Assembly: GCA_023079485.1 (NCBI GenBank)
Contig: CM041115.1
Location: 40,062,305-40,126,304 of the forward strand
Reading direction: 5' to 3'
DNA: 64,000 bases
Source of the DNA: Archilochus colubris
Lineage: Eukaryota > Chordata > Aves > Apodiformes > Trochilidae
Notes under the pieces: generated by a model
The model's input: only the letters and a program-made list of their open reading frames with translations
The model's database searches: none
What the model was told of the DNA's origin: nothing
Part shown: positions 25,299-38,000 of the stretch, piece by piece
Position numbering within the stretch: position 1 is the stretch's first letter
Layout of the letters: each line of letters starts with the position of its first letter
Translations under genes and position numbers: made by a program

Positions 25299-25675
25299 CC
25301 AATCGAGGTCCCAAAAGCAGGGCTCCTCACCCAGTGTACAATAACCCTGCCCACATGCAGAGGTATTTGCTTTAATTGATGCCAGGTGGTAAGCCACAAA
25401 ACTAGCAGCATACCTTACTGAAACACAAAGGCTTCTTTTATTTTACACAAATATGTAAAATTAGTTTATCTCTATAGTCTTATCACTCATTTGTACACAT
25501 GATTGGTTAACTAGTTCTTCACTTCTACTTGAAGTGACAGTGCTTTAAATTGTCACCATGAATGCTCAAAGGGTAGAGGGCTTTATGTTGCTAGGGGTGT
25601 CTCTAGCCTATGGGTGGGTATTTTAGTAAGCTAATAGTATGTTAATGAGACAAGTCCAATTTGTTAGTTTTTCTT
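25299..25675. mobile_element. LTR family A, left part, split by a later insertion
   Basis: It matches the copies at 45340 and 47103: ggtcccaaaagcaggg, gcagaggtatttgct, catgattggttaacta, gttcttcacttc, and gtgtctctagccta followed by tgggtgggtatttta. The match stops near 25675 and resumes at about 26942 with tcctacttagcgctcaag, which corresponds to tctacccagtgcttaagg of the 47103 copy. Confidence 0.75.
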
Positions 25676-26159
25676 ATGTCATTCTGGCCCAGTGGTAAAC
25701 CGTGATGGATTCCAGGTGTGCTGGACACCTCTCCAGGAGAAACCAAACTGCAGTCTGCATTCTGATGCTAGAGGAATAGCAAAAAAATGCATTAGCAATG
25801 TCAGTAGTAGCTTATCACCTGGCTGCTTTTGACTCCAGTATATACTGAAGTTCTAGCATGTCCAGCACAGCAGCACTTAGTGGTGGTGTAACCTCATTTA
25901 GGCCATGATAGTCCACTGTCAGCCTCCACTCTCCATCAGGCCTTCACACTGGCCATATGGGCCTGATATATGTGGTATGATCAATTTAATTTCCAATCCT
26001 GTGAAACTTTCGAAGAAAAAAGTCTGATTGCTGCTCAGTGGAGCCACCTGGGTATCCTCCCACTGGAGGTGGAATTCAAACTATTCAGGAAAATTAGTTG
26101 AAATTTGAACCTGGGCTCAATCTAATTAACTTAAGCCACCACTTTGGGCACCATAAAGC
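25675..26159 (-). mobile_element. truncated ERVL-like provirus, internal part with RT relic
   Basis: Read on the minus strand, 26159-26141 contains TGGTGCCCAAAGT directly inside the LTR, where a tRNA primer-binding site belongs. Further along, the minus strand encodes a reverse-transcriptase relic that includes LTVDYHGLNEV at about 25890-25930, in the class-III (ERVL) style. Frame changes and stops interrupt it. Gag, the rest of pol and the 3' LTR are missing, so the element is dead. Only short intact motifs are given here. Confidence 0.7.
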
Positions 26160-26941
26160 TGACACATTTTAACACCAGGCTGGCAATTAACTGAATGACA
26201 GATGCCCTCTATTAATCCCTCTCCCCTCCCTGATAGAGAAAAGGAGAGACGCTAAGGAAGAGACTTACAGGTTGGAAACTAAACTACACAATTCCAGTGA
26301 AATAGTAATGATAAAAACGGAAAAATAATTAAATATATACAAATACACAGAAAAATGATGCCACATTCCTCCCCCCTTTCCACCAGTAATGCTCACATCA
26401 CCACTGAGGCTGCAGGGCAGCCCTGGGGAAGTCCAGGCTGGATTTCTGGAATCAACAGCAGTTGGGAGCTGGAGGCAGGAACACACAGATTCAGGCTGGC
26501 ATGGACTGGGATCACAGGCAGACGAACAGACAGAATCCTCCCAGGATGGTGAAGTGAACAGGAACAGGCAAAGAAAGGACAAAGGGAGGGGGCTTGACCC
26601 TTGTGATCCATCAAATTTTTACCAAGTTTAATATGTATGGGATGAAATGTTTCTTTTGGTCAATTTTGGTCACCTGTCTAGTACACCTCTTCCTGAAGGA
26701 AGGGTGCAAGTGTGACCCCTTTACTCCCTTTCTCTTTCTGGAGCATAAGATGTTCCTCAGAACTGAGCAGTGGCTTTGGTTCTGCACACCTGTCTCTAGC
26801 TGTAACTACAAACATTGAGTGTTACCAGTCCTAGAAGCAGACACTGAGAAACTTGCTGTTAATTTTAGCCAGTATAGCTACTTCACTGAAAGCAAAATTA
26901 CAGCACAGAAAATTAGCTCTATCCTGGCCCAAACCAGAACA
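26160..26941 (-). mobile_element. 5' LTR of the truncated provirus, family B
   Basis: On the minus strand it starts TGTTCTGGTTTGGGCC (26941 downward) and ends TGTCA at 26160, 782 bases, with TG...CA ends. It is homologous to the solo copy at 19918-20404. The primer-binding-like site and the reverse-transcriptase relic follow on the minus strand, so this is the upstream LTR. Confidence 0.8.
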
Positions 26942-27170
26942 TCCTACTTAGCGCTCAAGCCTTCAGTCATTCTCACACCAAGTAAGTTGTAGGAAGACTC
27001 CCTCTCATCCATCACATTTGCCTATTTCTCAAGGATGAGTTGCTTACTCCTAGGGACATGTTTTTCTGTAATTCTCACTTAGTATTTTTCACATTTTGTT
27101 CTTATTCTATATGTCTCTTTGTTCTCCCTTATTTGATTTTCCCAATAAAAAAAAAATTAATTAGTAGCCT
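26942..27170. mobile_element. LTR family A, right part, after the insertion
   Basis: The family-A match resumes with ctacttagcgctcaagc and continues with ccctctcatccatcac and gacatgtttttctgtaattc, then ttgttctcccttatttgattttccc, as in 45745-45880 and 47500-47760. It fades near 27170 without a clear terminal CA. Confidence 0.65.
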
Positions 27171-29279
27171 ACATCAGCCACATGGTCTGAGTTGCATGCA
27201 GTACATGGGGGGAGAGTAGGTTTGTCTAATACTGGTTTGCATGAGCAGAATGCTGCCTTAGCAGCCATGAACTGTTCTTTCCCAGGATGTATGTAGGGCA
27301 CAAAGTGTCACCCAACAGTGTCACTAAACAGTTCTGCTTCCTTCTGAAGGTGATGTTTGGGGGATATACTCTATGTTTGCTTGTATTTGGTCCAAGCAGT
27401 CAGCAAGAGAAGGATGCTTGAAAAACATTTGGATGGCTTTCCTCTAAAATTTATTCCCATTTACATGGCTCCAACAGAGGAATCTCCTCACTTATGAACA
27501 TATCAACATACCTCCCCCCTCCTCAACCGAGTAGGTATTTCAAACCTCTTGTGTTACCTGCATGGGAACAGAGAAAAGAGTTTGTTTTCTTTTCCTTTCT
27601 TTCTCTCTTTTTTCTTTTTTCTTTTTTTTTTTTTTTTTTTTTGCTTCCTCTGGGGTTATGCTTTCAATCTCATTTACTTCAATTACTTAAAAAAATCCAA
27701 ATTATTTCTACTTTTTCTTAAGATGAAAGAGCAATTAGCAGAATACAAGCCTCAAAGCAGTGAAATTGAGCATGTTATGAAGATCATGAGCTGAGATCAT
27801 ACCCATCATCACAGGTAAGAGGCCTTTGATAGTGCCTGTGTAAATCCTTTCCATGTAATTACATATGAGAGCTGTGTCTGTGATTTAAAAGGATAAACTT
27901 ACAGTTTTTGGTATGGCTCTTAATGGGGTTTTCCTTGTTACTTGCATTAGTTGGTTTTAATAAAACTGCAAGATTGAATAATTAATGAAATTCTACTGGT
28001 ATGAACCTGGTTCAAAGGTTCAAACTTTGAATATTAAGAAGAGGCTTTCAGTGTATTTTATGCATGCACATTTAAATTTATTAAATGATCCAAGGATACA
28101 TTTAAATTTATTTCTAAATAATTTTTTAAATCAAAAGACTATTTAGCAAAACATTTTTCAGTTTTTGAAGTCTCCTTAAATATCCAGTCATGTTGCTATC
28201 GGTCATGACAGGCTGAATTGTTAGGTAGTAAGAGCTGTCAGTTCTGACATCTGCAGAGCAAAGAATTCTCTCTTCTCAAAACTTTCAGTATGCTCAGTTT
28301 AGCAGAACTTCTGTCTCACAGTGCACTGTCTTTGGTGTGGGTGGCTAAAGAACCAGTCTTTCTGGAAATGAACTACCAATCAATGGCTGGAAAACCATAT
28401 ATACACACAATGCAACTCCTTAGTAAAGATTTGGATTATGTCAAAACAAAGCTCTGTTTTTGTGTATTAAAGTACAGCTGCCTGCTTTTAATATAAGCTA
28501 AATTTATGCTGATTTTCTCTTCTAAATCCTTAGCTGTTTTGGCTGCATCCTGAAAATAGGCTGGTGGCTATCAGTTCTTGTGCTGAAGTTGCTGAGGATC
28601 ACTGAGGCCATCTCCTCTGCTGACCCTGCTTCAGGGCCAGTAACCTCTGGACAAAGCCCGTCATAAGCTACTGGGAGGTAAGGTGGGTGTTAGTGACACT
28701 GTGATAATGATAGTGATAGTGATAACGAGCCTCAACTCATTATTCCAGCCTAAAGTGAGGTATATCCTCTGGGGCAAAGCTCCCTGCTGATGTGGTTGCT
28801 CATCAGCGAGTACCAAATGAACTTGTTCAGCACCAGACAGGGAGCGTTTGCCCGGGATGTTGGTACCCCACAGGGAAAGCTTCCTTCAGGGTTGTGGACA
28901 CAGATGCCTCCAAATAACTGAGTGGCCTTTAGCTTTAGTTAGGTTGTTTTCTTTTCTTGAGATCACTGAGTTTAGCGGAATGCTTTGGAAATTTGCAAAA
29001 GTTGTGAGGAACTGAGATGGGCCACTGAAATTTACGAGTACTTTCATAGCTGTGTCCCTGAATACCTTACTAACATGAAGGCTGAGTAGGTCTCTAATCA
29101 CTCTATCAAGGCTGAGGGGAAGATGCTTCCTCCTCTCTTTGCTTTTATTTATGGATGAACAAAGTAATTGGATATTTTAGTCTAAAACTGACACTTGAGA
29201 TGTGCCCACAACTCCAACTAGCTGTGAAATTCATACCAAGATGAGGTTGGAGAAGAATTTAACCGGGTTTAGTAAAAGA
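27171..29279. other. non-coding DNA with a long pyrimidine run
   Basis: T/C-rich run at 27581-27642 with an uninterrupted T stretch. A short (GATAGT)n-like patch lies at about 28702-28727. No exon or transposon was recognised. Confidence 0.6.
27581..27642. repeat. T/C-rich low-complexity run
   Basis: A pyrimidine run ending in about 22 consecutive T. It could be the reverse-complemented tail of a retroposed sequence, but nothing recognisable lies beside it. Confidence 0.8.
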
Positions 29280-29350
29280 TGTCCTTGGTAGGGTGGTTTG
29301 TCTAGAAGATCTTTGAAGGTCCCTTCCAAATCAAACAGTTCTGTTTATGG
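29280..29350 (+). mobile_element. old CR1 3' tail, forward
   Basis: gatctttgaaggtcccttcc followed by aaatcaaacagttctgt resembles the CR1 3' end (GAGGTCCCTTCCAACC...ATTCTGT). It is diverged and short. Confidence 0.5.
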
Positions 29351-29899
29351 TTGGCCTTGAAATTTCACAGCTGTCTCAATTTCTCTGATACAGTGCTCTT
29401 GCCATTTGAATCTATTCTCAACCTTTGGGGAGGAAAGGTAAGAAATGGGAGAATTTTCTTTGTTACTTATCCATATTTCTGTTCTTACACAAGTCCCAGT
29501 CTCTCTGGAAAACACTAATGTTTTTGGTCAACACACTGCAGTCCTCATGGGACTTCCATTGTGCTTTTTCACTCAGATCTACTCTGGCTAATTTCCAGCT
29601 CTGTTTGGACAGACTTCCAAGTGAAAAGACACTTCACACTATTGTTCACAGGTATTCTGTGAAGAACCTCATCTGGAAAGAGTTTTTAAAGGCAGTAGAT
29701 CCATTTCCTAGCTGGTAGTAGATGTTGATCAAATTCAAGGAGAAAACATCTGAGTGTCCAAATTTTAGCACAGAGATTTAGGAAATCAAGATATTAGCTC
29801 ATCAGTTTACAAAGTGAAAACCCAGAAATTGTTCAAGTAAGAAACAAACACCAAGAAAAACTTGGCACTGCCAAGAGAAAAGGAAGTGTGCTAGGGTAG

Positions 29900-30603
29900 G
29901 AACTGCTGGAGGCCCCCAGAGAGTGGTGCTGAACGGTGCTGACCCAATTGGTGGCTGCTCACCACTGGTGTCCCCAGGGATCAGTGCTGGGCCCAGTGCT
30001 GTTTAATATCTTCTATCTTGATGATTTATATGAGGGGATTGAGTCCATCATCAGCAAATTCTCAGATAACACTAAGTTGGGGGGAGTGTGGATCAGCTGG
30101 AAGGCAGGAGGGCTCAGCAGAGGGACCTGGACAGACTGGAGAGTTGGGCTGATTCCAATGGGATGAGGTTCAACACAGCCAAGGCTGGTGAAGGGACTCA
30201 GCACAAGTTCTGTGAGGAAGGGCTGAGGGAGCTGGGGGTGTTCAGTCTGGAGAAGAGAAGGCTCAGGGGAGACCTTATCGCTCTCTACAATTCCCTGAAA
30301 GGAGGTGGGAGCCAGGGGGAGGTCAGTCTTTTCTCCCAAGTAGCTGTTGGTAAGACGAGAGCATGGACTTAAGCTCTGTCAGGGGAGGTTTAGGTTGGAT
30401 TTTAGGAAAAAATTCTTTACAGAGAGGGTGATCAGGCATTGGAATGGGCTGCCTAGGGAAGTGGTGAATTCTCCTTCCCTGGAGGTTTTGATGTGGCACT
30501 CAGTGCAATCGTCTGGTAACCACAGTAGATTAAGTGGATTATGGGTTAGACTTGATGATCTCAGAAGTCCTTTCCAACCCAGATGATTCTGTAATTCTGT
30601 GTG
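29900..30603 (+). mobile_element. 5'-truncated CR1 LINE with end of RT domain and 3' UTR
   Basis: The + strand reads [20 protein letters not shown] at 29969-30028, then [18 protein letters not shown], the palm region of CR1 reverse transcriptase. After a gap (about 30100-30190, internal deletion) come the conserved 3' part (ctggagaagagaaggctcag, attcttt...gagagggtgatcaggca) and the terminal gatgatctcagaagtccttt, with the end near gtaattctgtg at 30603. Stops and deletions make it dead. The open frames that overlap it are fragments of this element. Confidence 0.92.
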
Positions 30604-31424
30604 TGAAATGGAGTTATATCTGGTCATTTAAAGACATGAATGGGAACAAAAAGACTTGAAAATGCAATAAAAGAGAAATAGAAGAAAGAATTAGCCTTAT
30701 TTAAAAATAAAGGTTACCAGCTACAGATGTGACTACATGCTGAATTTTTAGAAAAGTCTCTGCTCTTGTTTATTTGTCTATGTGTATTGAGATACTTGTT
30801 TTATAATTTTCTTTCTAGACATAGCAGATAATTAATAAAACTCAAAGCATTTATTCAAGACCATTTCTTAGGTAGTCAGAATTTTTTTTCAGAACTTTGC
30901 CCTCGGGCTACCTACTGTCATCCTAAGAGCTACTCTAAAAATAAAATAGGAGGACAAATCAGTCCTTGGTTCAACTAAGCCTGACTTTAATGCCTACTTT
31001 TATAATATTGTATCAGATTCTTGCTGGCTTTGGCCTGTCTGTACATCTGTGTCAGGCTGGGGAAGTGTTCCTTTAGTGTCAACAGGTAACAGCACATTTT
31101 TCAGTAAGAATCTGAAAACAAATGTATGCCTTGGTCTGTATAAGATGGAGCTGTAGCTCATACCTGGTACCTGGGTTTCAGGCTCTCTTTTTCTTATATA
31201 GTCTTTGTTCTAAACTCATCATCTTTTCATTTTGGCTCCAACCCTCCCAAATCACTCATTCTGTCCTACCTCCCTGCCTGCTTCCCATGCTTAGGTCCAT
31301 ATCTGCTCAGGCAACAACAGCTACTTCTTGAGCCACATCTGAGTTTGGGTGTTAAAGTAGAGAGATAAGAGGAATACCCAGATGTGAAGTGGGAATTTTC
31401 TGGAGAATTCCAAACTTCCCTTTT
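30604..31424. other. non-coding DNA, nothing recognised
   Basis: AT-rich with A-runs. No exon or repeat was seen. Confidence 0.6.
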
Positions 31425-31853
31425 TGTCATGGTTTTTGACAAACCTGCTTATATATAAGATATATAGCAGAGAACTCACCCTCCTCAGCTGATAATTACT
31501 TCCCAACCAGAAATGTCCCACCACTGACTGGGCAGTAGGTGGGGGTGTCCAAGTCCACCCACTCAGTGAGAGTTCCCAGTAAGTTCTTCACTGGTGAGGA
31601 GGAAATTATGAGCAGGAGAAGCATTGGCAAACAGACCTCAGCACACCAGCCAGAAAAACCACCAAAGGGCTCTCTTGGGAACTATTTTATACTGAGCATC
31701 ATGGGAAGGAATGCTGTGATTGGTCCATTTGGTCCATCCTCTCCTCACCATAGGCACAGCTTTTTCCAATCTAGCTGCCACATCAACGGGCTGGCAGTTT
31801 CTGGTGATATCCCAATCAGGTTTTTTCTATCCTGATCCCCTCAAACCAGGACA
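31425..31853. mobile_element. solo LTR, family C
   Basis: It starts TGTCATGGTTT (31425) and ends AAACCAGGACA (31853). The ends are inverted repeats with one mismatch in eleven and follow the TG...CA rule. The interior holds gtgattggtccatttggtcc (CCAAT-type boxes on the other strand) and ttttata, as in avian retroviral LTRs. Length is 429 bases. No clean target duplication is visible: the flanks are T-rich on both sides. Confidence 0.6.
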
Positions 31854-32475
31854 GTTTTTCAGTTGATCACCTCATTCATTGCAAGCAATGGTCAGTTCTG
31901 GTACTGTTATAATTAAAGTGATATATCTTCCTAGATTTCCACAAAACCTGTTCATTTGCATACAAGGGATTTCTTTTCTTCATGTATTTCAGAAGGCTCC
32001 TTTTCTTCTCTCTACTTAAACTTGCATCTTAATATTACCCGGGTTGAATGCCAAAATGTGGAAATTCTTCAGAAAATAATCGTTTTAGAGGATTATAGCA
32101 GATTAAAGCACCATCCTGTGCTTAAAGATTTCAGCATATGTTCTGAACAGTTAGGGATTGCAATAGTTTCAGAATATGCTGTCACATGTATTAAAGCACT
32201 GCTGTTAAGTAAAAATGTCAACTTCAGAGGAAAGGGAAATTCTTCATGAAGATTAGCATTCTTGATTTTCAGCCTGGATGCTGTGTGTAACATGTACAAG
32301 GATAAGCAATGATTGATATTCTAATATGTATGAGTTCACTGGACCTACTGGCTGGGATCAGGAGTGGTATCAGTTATGTGTCAGTCCTACTTGCTACAGA
32401 GAATAAAATGTATCATATTATTTGGAAATTTTTTTTATGTGGGTCTTCTATATTCAGTGGCAGTGTGAGCTAAAC
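31854..32475. other. non-coding DNA
   Basis: No exon or repeat was recognised. Confidence 0.6.
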
Positions 32476-32546
32476 AAGCAAAGTGGGGTTGAACTTGATG
32501 ATTTCCAGAGGTCCCCTCCAGCCCCTACCATTCTATCATTCTATGA
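32476..32546 (+). mobile_element. CR1 3' tail, forward
   Basis: gttgaacttgatgatttcc is followed by agaggtcccctccagcccc and ends in attctatcattctatga, the CR1 terminal octamer repeat. Confidence 0.85.
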
Positions 32547-35004
32547 AAGTCAGTGAAACTTTAGAAGCATTAACTGAGATGAAAATCCAGTTGTGCCAAA
32601 ATAAAATCCATGCAAGCCGAAATAAAAGCCCTGGCTAGGCTGGTTTCAAAGTCTGGGTAAAAGTATTCAGAGCCTCATTAAGTTCACTTTTATTGATCTC
32701 AATTAAAACCACTAAGCAACCTTTTCCAAGTGCACTGATGTTATTTTGCTGGCGAGAAAGGAATACTCCTGAGAGCCTTTAGGTTTGCAGTACATTGGCT
32801 AACAGTTTAACTATAAGAACAATTCCCCATCTCATTATTAGGACTGTGTGGTCTGAGAGGTTTGGTAGAATGATTGGAACAGGAACAGCAGACTTGAAGG
32901 AAAGGGAAGGAAAACATGGGCATTGTGAACATGTATTTTCAAACCTATTTGTGACCATTGTTACACACGTGAGCACACTGCCAGCATGCCCCAGCATGCC
33001 ATACAAGCCTCATGTAGTTGAGGCTTTTTTTTTTATCCTGTGGTGTCTGACTACATATTGAACATGTAATCTTTACCCTTTCTTGTCTGCATTTCTTGAT
33101 GTGAAAAAATATTGCTTTTTCTATCCCTTGTTAGATATATAATATTTTGTCTTTTTGCAAACTGGAAACCAATTATTTCTCTTATTACAAGGACTTTTCT
33201 GGTCCTCCAGTGCCTTCATTAATTCACGTCTCCTACTGTGCCAAATTCATTACATTTGTGGTGCTCAAGACATGACTATGCCCTCTGTGATCACACTGGT
33301 TGTCTCAGGAAGGGATGGAAAAAGGTTTATCCTGGGCTTAATGTGTGTGACAGACTAGATTATCCCCATCCTCCAAAGCTAGAAATGCTGATGATCGTCT
33401 TAGATGCTGCCAACTTTTTTATACTATGCTCCCTAAAGGTTTCAATGACCCAACCTCTGTCTTTTTACCCTAGATAAGCAGTTTACCACAGCCACATAGA
33501 AGGGAAATGGAAAGGATCAGTACCTTTATAGATACCGGCAGCACAACTACAAATATTCATAACTGTAATTTCTAGAGTTGAAATTCTGTGATGAGTCTTA
33601 AATATACAAGCATACTTTCAAGATTGTGGAAGATGTTCTACAAGAATAGTTTCTCTTCTTATTGCATTGATATGTATCTCTGCTACCCTGATCCACTGAG
33701 TGATGGCCTCCTCACATACTCTCACAGCCCTGGTGGCCACACACCCTGCACTGAGGCTTCTCTGGAAAGCATAGAGAGAGGTTTTGCTGCTGTGTACCTA
33801 GTCCCTCTAACATCTCAGAAAATAAAGCCCTGGCTATGAAGAGGTGGTTTTATGATTTGCAGTATGTATCCTGCTCCTTACAGCTGTAAATGTTGAAGAA
33901 ATTTTGGAAGTAGTGATGGACTCTAGGTGTATTTAAGCCAAAGACTGCAAGTGTTGCCAAGATAGTAAAGGCCTTAAAGATGTCCATTTGCTGTTCCTCG
34001 GCAACAACTGTGGGTCTACCCCAAGATATGAAGAGTTCTGGGAAAAATGAAACTGTTCATACATGGAGATAATAACATCAAGTCTGGATTTGTCAATGAA
34101 GCTAGTAATGTTACTGAAAATGCTACTCACCTTTGCCTCAAAATTCCATTTCAGAAAATGTTCTGATTTTTCGATCTGCCTCACATAAAGCAAATGTTTT
34201 TGTGCTGCCTTGTTATAGGGCTTTTTGTTTGTTTGTTTGTCCAGAATGCCATTCTTAATTTTATGTTTAGTGACTCTTCTGCCACCAAAACCTTGAATGT
34301 TGTACTTTTGTGATCAAAGGCTTTGCTATGATACATACTCTGCAGGGTTTTTCCCAGTGAAGCAGCTGACAGATGTAAGACAGTAATGCATTAAAGTGGT
34401 TTCTTTAAAAGTTGTGTGAGATTAATTAAACCATAGTGCTAATACATGTTGCATGGCAATACATGTCTGTACTCCCTGGAACTGTACCTAGACCTGAAGT
34501 GGATTAGTTTTAGACTCGCTGCCTTACATTGCATGAGACTCAACTAATAGTTGTTTCCTTTATTTAGCATTTGTGACACAACACTTTGCTTTTCACTGAA
34601 GTGTCAGAGAACTTTTTATTCATGAGCACACAATGCATGTGCTGGGTTGCAATTAATAAAGAAAAAATAGAAAGAGTAATAAAGAAAAAAATAGAGAAGA
34701 TTTCAGACAACAATGTTAGTTGCTCACTATGGATTCAGCAGGCACTTGAATTATAGTCCTTATGACTTTTCTGATTGTATCTGATTATCTAATGAGCAAT
34801 CACAATTCCCAACCCTTTCACCTTCAGGGCACCATTATAGAGCTATGCTCCATTTTTCTTATGGAGAAACAAAGGGCACCACACTGTAACATTTTCAAAT
34901 TTACATTGTTAATAATGAGAAAATGAGGGCATGGTCTGTAGTAGGCTCTATTACAGTTATGTGTGTCCCTACACCCTCAATGAGCTTTTAAATTATTGCA
35001 GTGA
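32547..35004. other. non-coding DNA
   Basis: A 10-bp tandem pair (ccagcatgcc) lies at 32981-33000, a T-run at 33026-33034, and a (GTTT)n run at 34227-34240. No exon was recognised. Confidence 0.6.
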
Positions 35005-35075
35005 GTACAGGGTTGGACTCCATGTTCTTTGAAGATCCTGTCCAACCCAAACCACATCTTGACTCTGTGATTTTA
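35005..35075 (+). mobile_element. CR1 3' tail, forward
   Basis: gtacagggttggactccatg followed by ttctttgaagatcctgtcca and acccaaacc...gactctgtgatttt match the CR1 3' end, diverged. Confidence 0.75.
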
Positions 35076-38000
35076 AAGAAATATGGAAATAGCTCCTAAT
35101 GAGCCTGTGTGCACCAAATGAGGATAGGATATATGACATAAAATTTGACAGGATATATGACATAATTTTAGAAGAAACTCTGAAAAAGCAAGTGACATGT
35201 CCTCATTTGATCATGCAGGGCTTACTGTAAAGGTGAGTTATGTTCTGTTCTAGACTTCCTATAATAATTTCAAATGTTAAGGACACAGCTAGCAACTCTT
35301 TGAGAGAGGAAGGTTTTGCAGGTGTAAGTCAGTTTTTGTGGAAAATCTTGTTTTATCCAAAGAATGATTCATCTGTATTTCCAGTTTTATAAAAAGCAAC
35401 ATTTCATTTGGTGTAACATAGGTAAAAACAGCACCTTGCCTCTTTCTTTGGTCTACCAAAAGACTACACTGTTTTAATAAAAGATTATTCTAGAGAGCAA
35501 TCTTAGTAAAACATAAACCATTTTTCATGATGTGTGAAATAAATAGCATTGTTATTCTCTAGAATTTGTTCTATTTGGTTATTTCAGTGTTTTACAACTA
35601 TGAACCTTTATTCCTTAAGAGCAATCATGCCTTCAAATAGCTTTGATATACAATGGGTGTCAGTAGATCAGGTCATTAACATAACTGAGGTGAGTGAAGC
35701 TTTCATTTGCTGGTGAAACTGAGTCACAAACTGCTTTCCAGGAAGTTGGACTGAAGCTTTTGAGCTGAAACCAGTATACAGAATTTCCACTCTTAGATGC
35801 TGTGCTCAATTGGACAAGCCTTTTGACATGCTGGCATGTCTCTGCTGTGGTTTTTTACCTGTTTGAAGTAAGTTGAAGGGCAACTGTGCTTGCAGACAGC
35901 TCCTCCCTGCTACTTAACCCAAACTAAACCTCTGAATATAATCTGAAGTGAATAACAGTTATTTTTCTGCTGGCTTGGGGCTTTGCAGTAGGGTATATAC
36001 AGGCTTCCTAATATTCAGTAAGTGGCTGCTGTCAGTAGATTGGATCTGGGTTACTTCCCTCATTCCCTGAAGGCTAGCAGTTTGCCTTTCTATCACTTTT
36101 GTGAAAGTGTATACAGCTTAAAACTCCTTTGAGATTGCAGATTCTTTTTTTTTTTTTCAATGTCATGGTTCATAAATTAAGAGGTCAATTGTTTGTCCCT
36201 GAAGCAGAAAATTTCTCCCTAAAGGTTAGGCCTCTAAGAGATTCTTTAAAATGCTGGCAAATTTCTATTGACAATGGTCCTTTGAAAAGAGTGTTTTCTG
36301 ATATTAACAGGAAAGTAACATCAACCGTGTGATGTCTTACCATTTTGGACTCATTAGTACAGAAACCTATGCCACACTGTTTGGACATTCTGTCACTTGA
36401 CATTCTGTTACTGATTACAAGAAGCGTTAAACATTATGTCACATAAAACTCAGTAACACTGATAAAATGTAATTTCCAGTCTATTTCTTTCCCAAGGACA
36501 TGAACAGTCTTGCGGAATACAACCAAAACCAGTGCTCTTCACCCTTGAAGCTGTACCACCAAATCTCAACAGCTGCTTTGCTTCATGTCCATTCTTTTAA
36601 CTGGGCAGGATTCATCTGAATACAGACCTCCTGATTATCAGGTCACAAACCACTGGGTTCTTCGTGAAAGTCACTGAAACCACCCAGGACCATGTTCCAA
36701 GTTACAAATATATGTATGACACATATTACAAGGAGTCTTCAGTCTGTAACTCCTCTGTGTAGGCATCTCTCTCTATTCAATCTGTCACTGCTGCTATCTT
36801 TCTAGAGCATCACTGGTGCCAGGTCACTCCAGGCAAACGAGGTTTTAACTGAGCAGAGAAGCTTTTCCCAGTGTCTTAGCCATGGATGAGGCTTTTCAGT
36901 GCTTCTGAAGGGAAAGTGGAAATGGTTGTACTCCTTGCAGCAAGGGCCATCTCTTCTGTTGTCTTACATGTGTCAATTGCTTTGTACTATGAAAACTGAG
37001 CATGTTTATTGCTTGGCTGTGCCTGATAACCACTGCATCTTTAGTAGTGTAAGAGAACTCATTTGTAAGAGAACTCAGAGGACTAACTTGCCTGGTAATG
37101 TTCTAGAAAATTCTTTTGGATAAAGAGGGAAAGAACCAGTGAACAATTTCATTGTAAAGTTCATTAACTTCTTGCTTGTAAACTCTGGGTTACTGTGGGT
37201 GAAGGCGAGAGGCTGGAGCAGCAGCATTACCCTCCTAGTTGTGGTGTTTTGAACAGTGCTTATAAAGAAGTCCCAGTCAGTGACTGGCCACAAGCATGCA
37301 GTAGTCTCAGATTATCCTTGTTTCTTCTGTAGGAAGGGTGCTTGTCTTTTGATGGCACAAATATGTTATCATGTTCTTGTGAACTTGACCATGGGAGCCA
37401 CCAGGTGAGTCTCCATGCAAGCCTGGTGGATTGACAGCCCATTGCAGAATTTGCTCTCTGTCAACATTCCTAACCTGACTCTCCTCTTCACTGTCTGACC
37501 TAGCGTTGCTGATCTTGCATCTTCATGTTTATGAAGAATTAAATTTAGTGGGCTCAGGGGCTTTCCCTCATTTGTGGTAGCCAAGAGGACAGTGAATCTT
37601 TATAGACACAGTATATATAGGCTGGGGAAGGAAAAGAAGGTATCTAAGGTATCTTTAATGCTTCTTCTTTTAAGCATGATCTTTCACCCTGTTCTCAGCT
37701 TGCATTAGAGCTTGAAGAGTGGACTGCTGCAACCAGGTAATGTCACTCACATTGTAAAATTTCTAACATGTAGCAAATACATGGGAAATAATTTTATCTT
37801 CTTCACCCCACGGTTCAGCAGATTTTTCTGTGTATAGCCTTCGAGTTTGGAATGTCTTTTGTGTCTTTGAGAACCTTCTTCTCCTTACAGAGGTGTTGAC
37901 TGAACGTGCAGATGAGAGACAATGTGTGGTTTAGGTAATTGTTTAGAAATGCAAGTAGAAATGAAAGAAAAAAGATAGGTGCAAAGGTTGTAGGGTGCAT

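Noticed and set aside
24964..25379. Three overlapping open frames of 89-126 codons
   Set aside because: All three frames are open in the same GC-rich stretch, which reflects base composition. It also runs into a family-A LTR.
29936..30627. Several open frames on both strands
   Set aside because: They are fragments or antisense shadows of the CR1 element.
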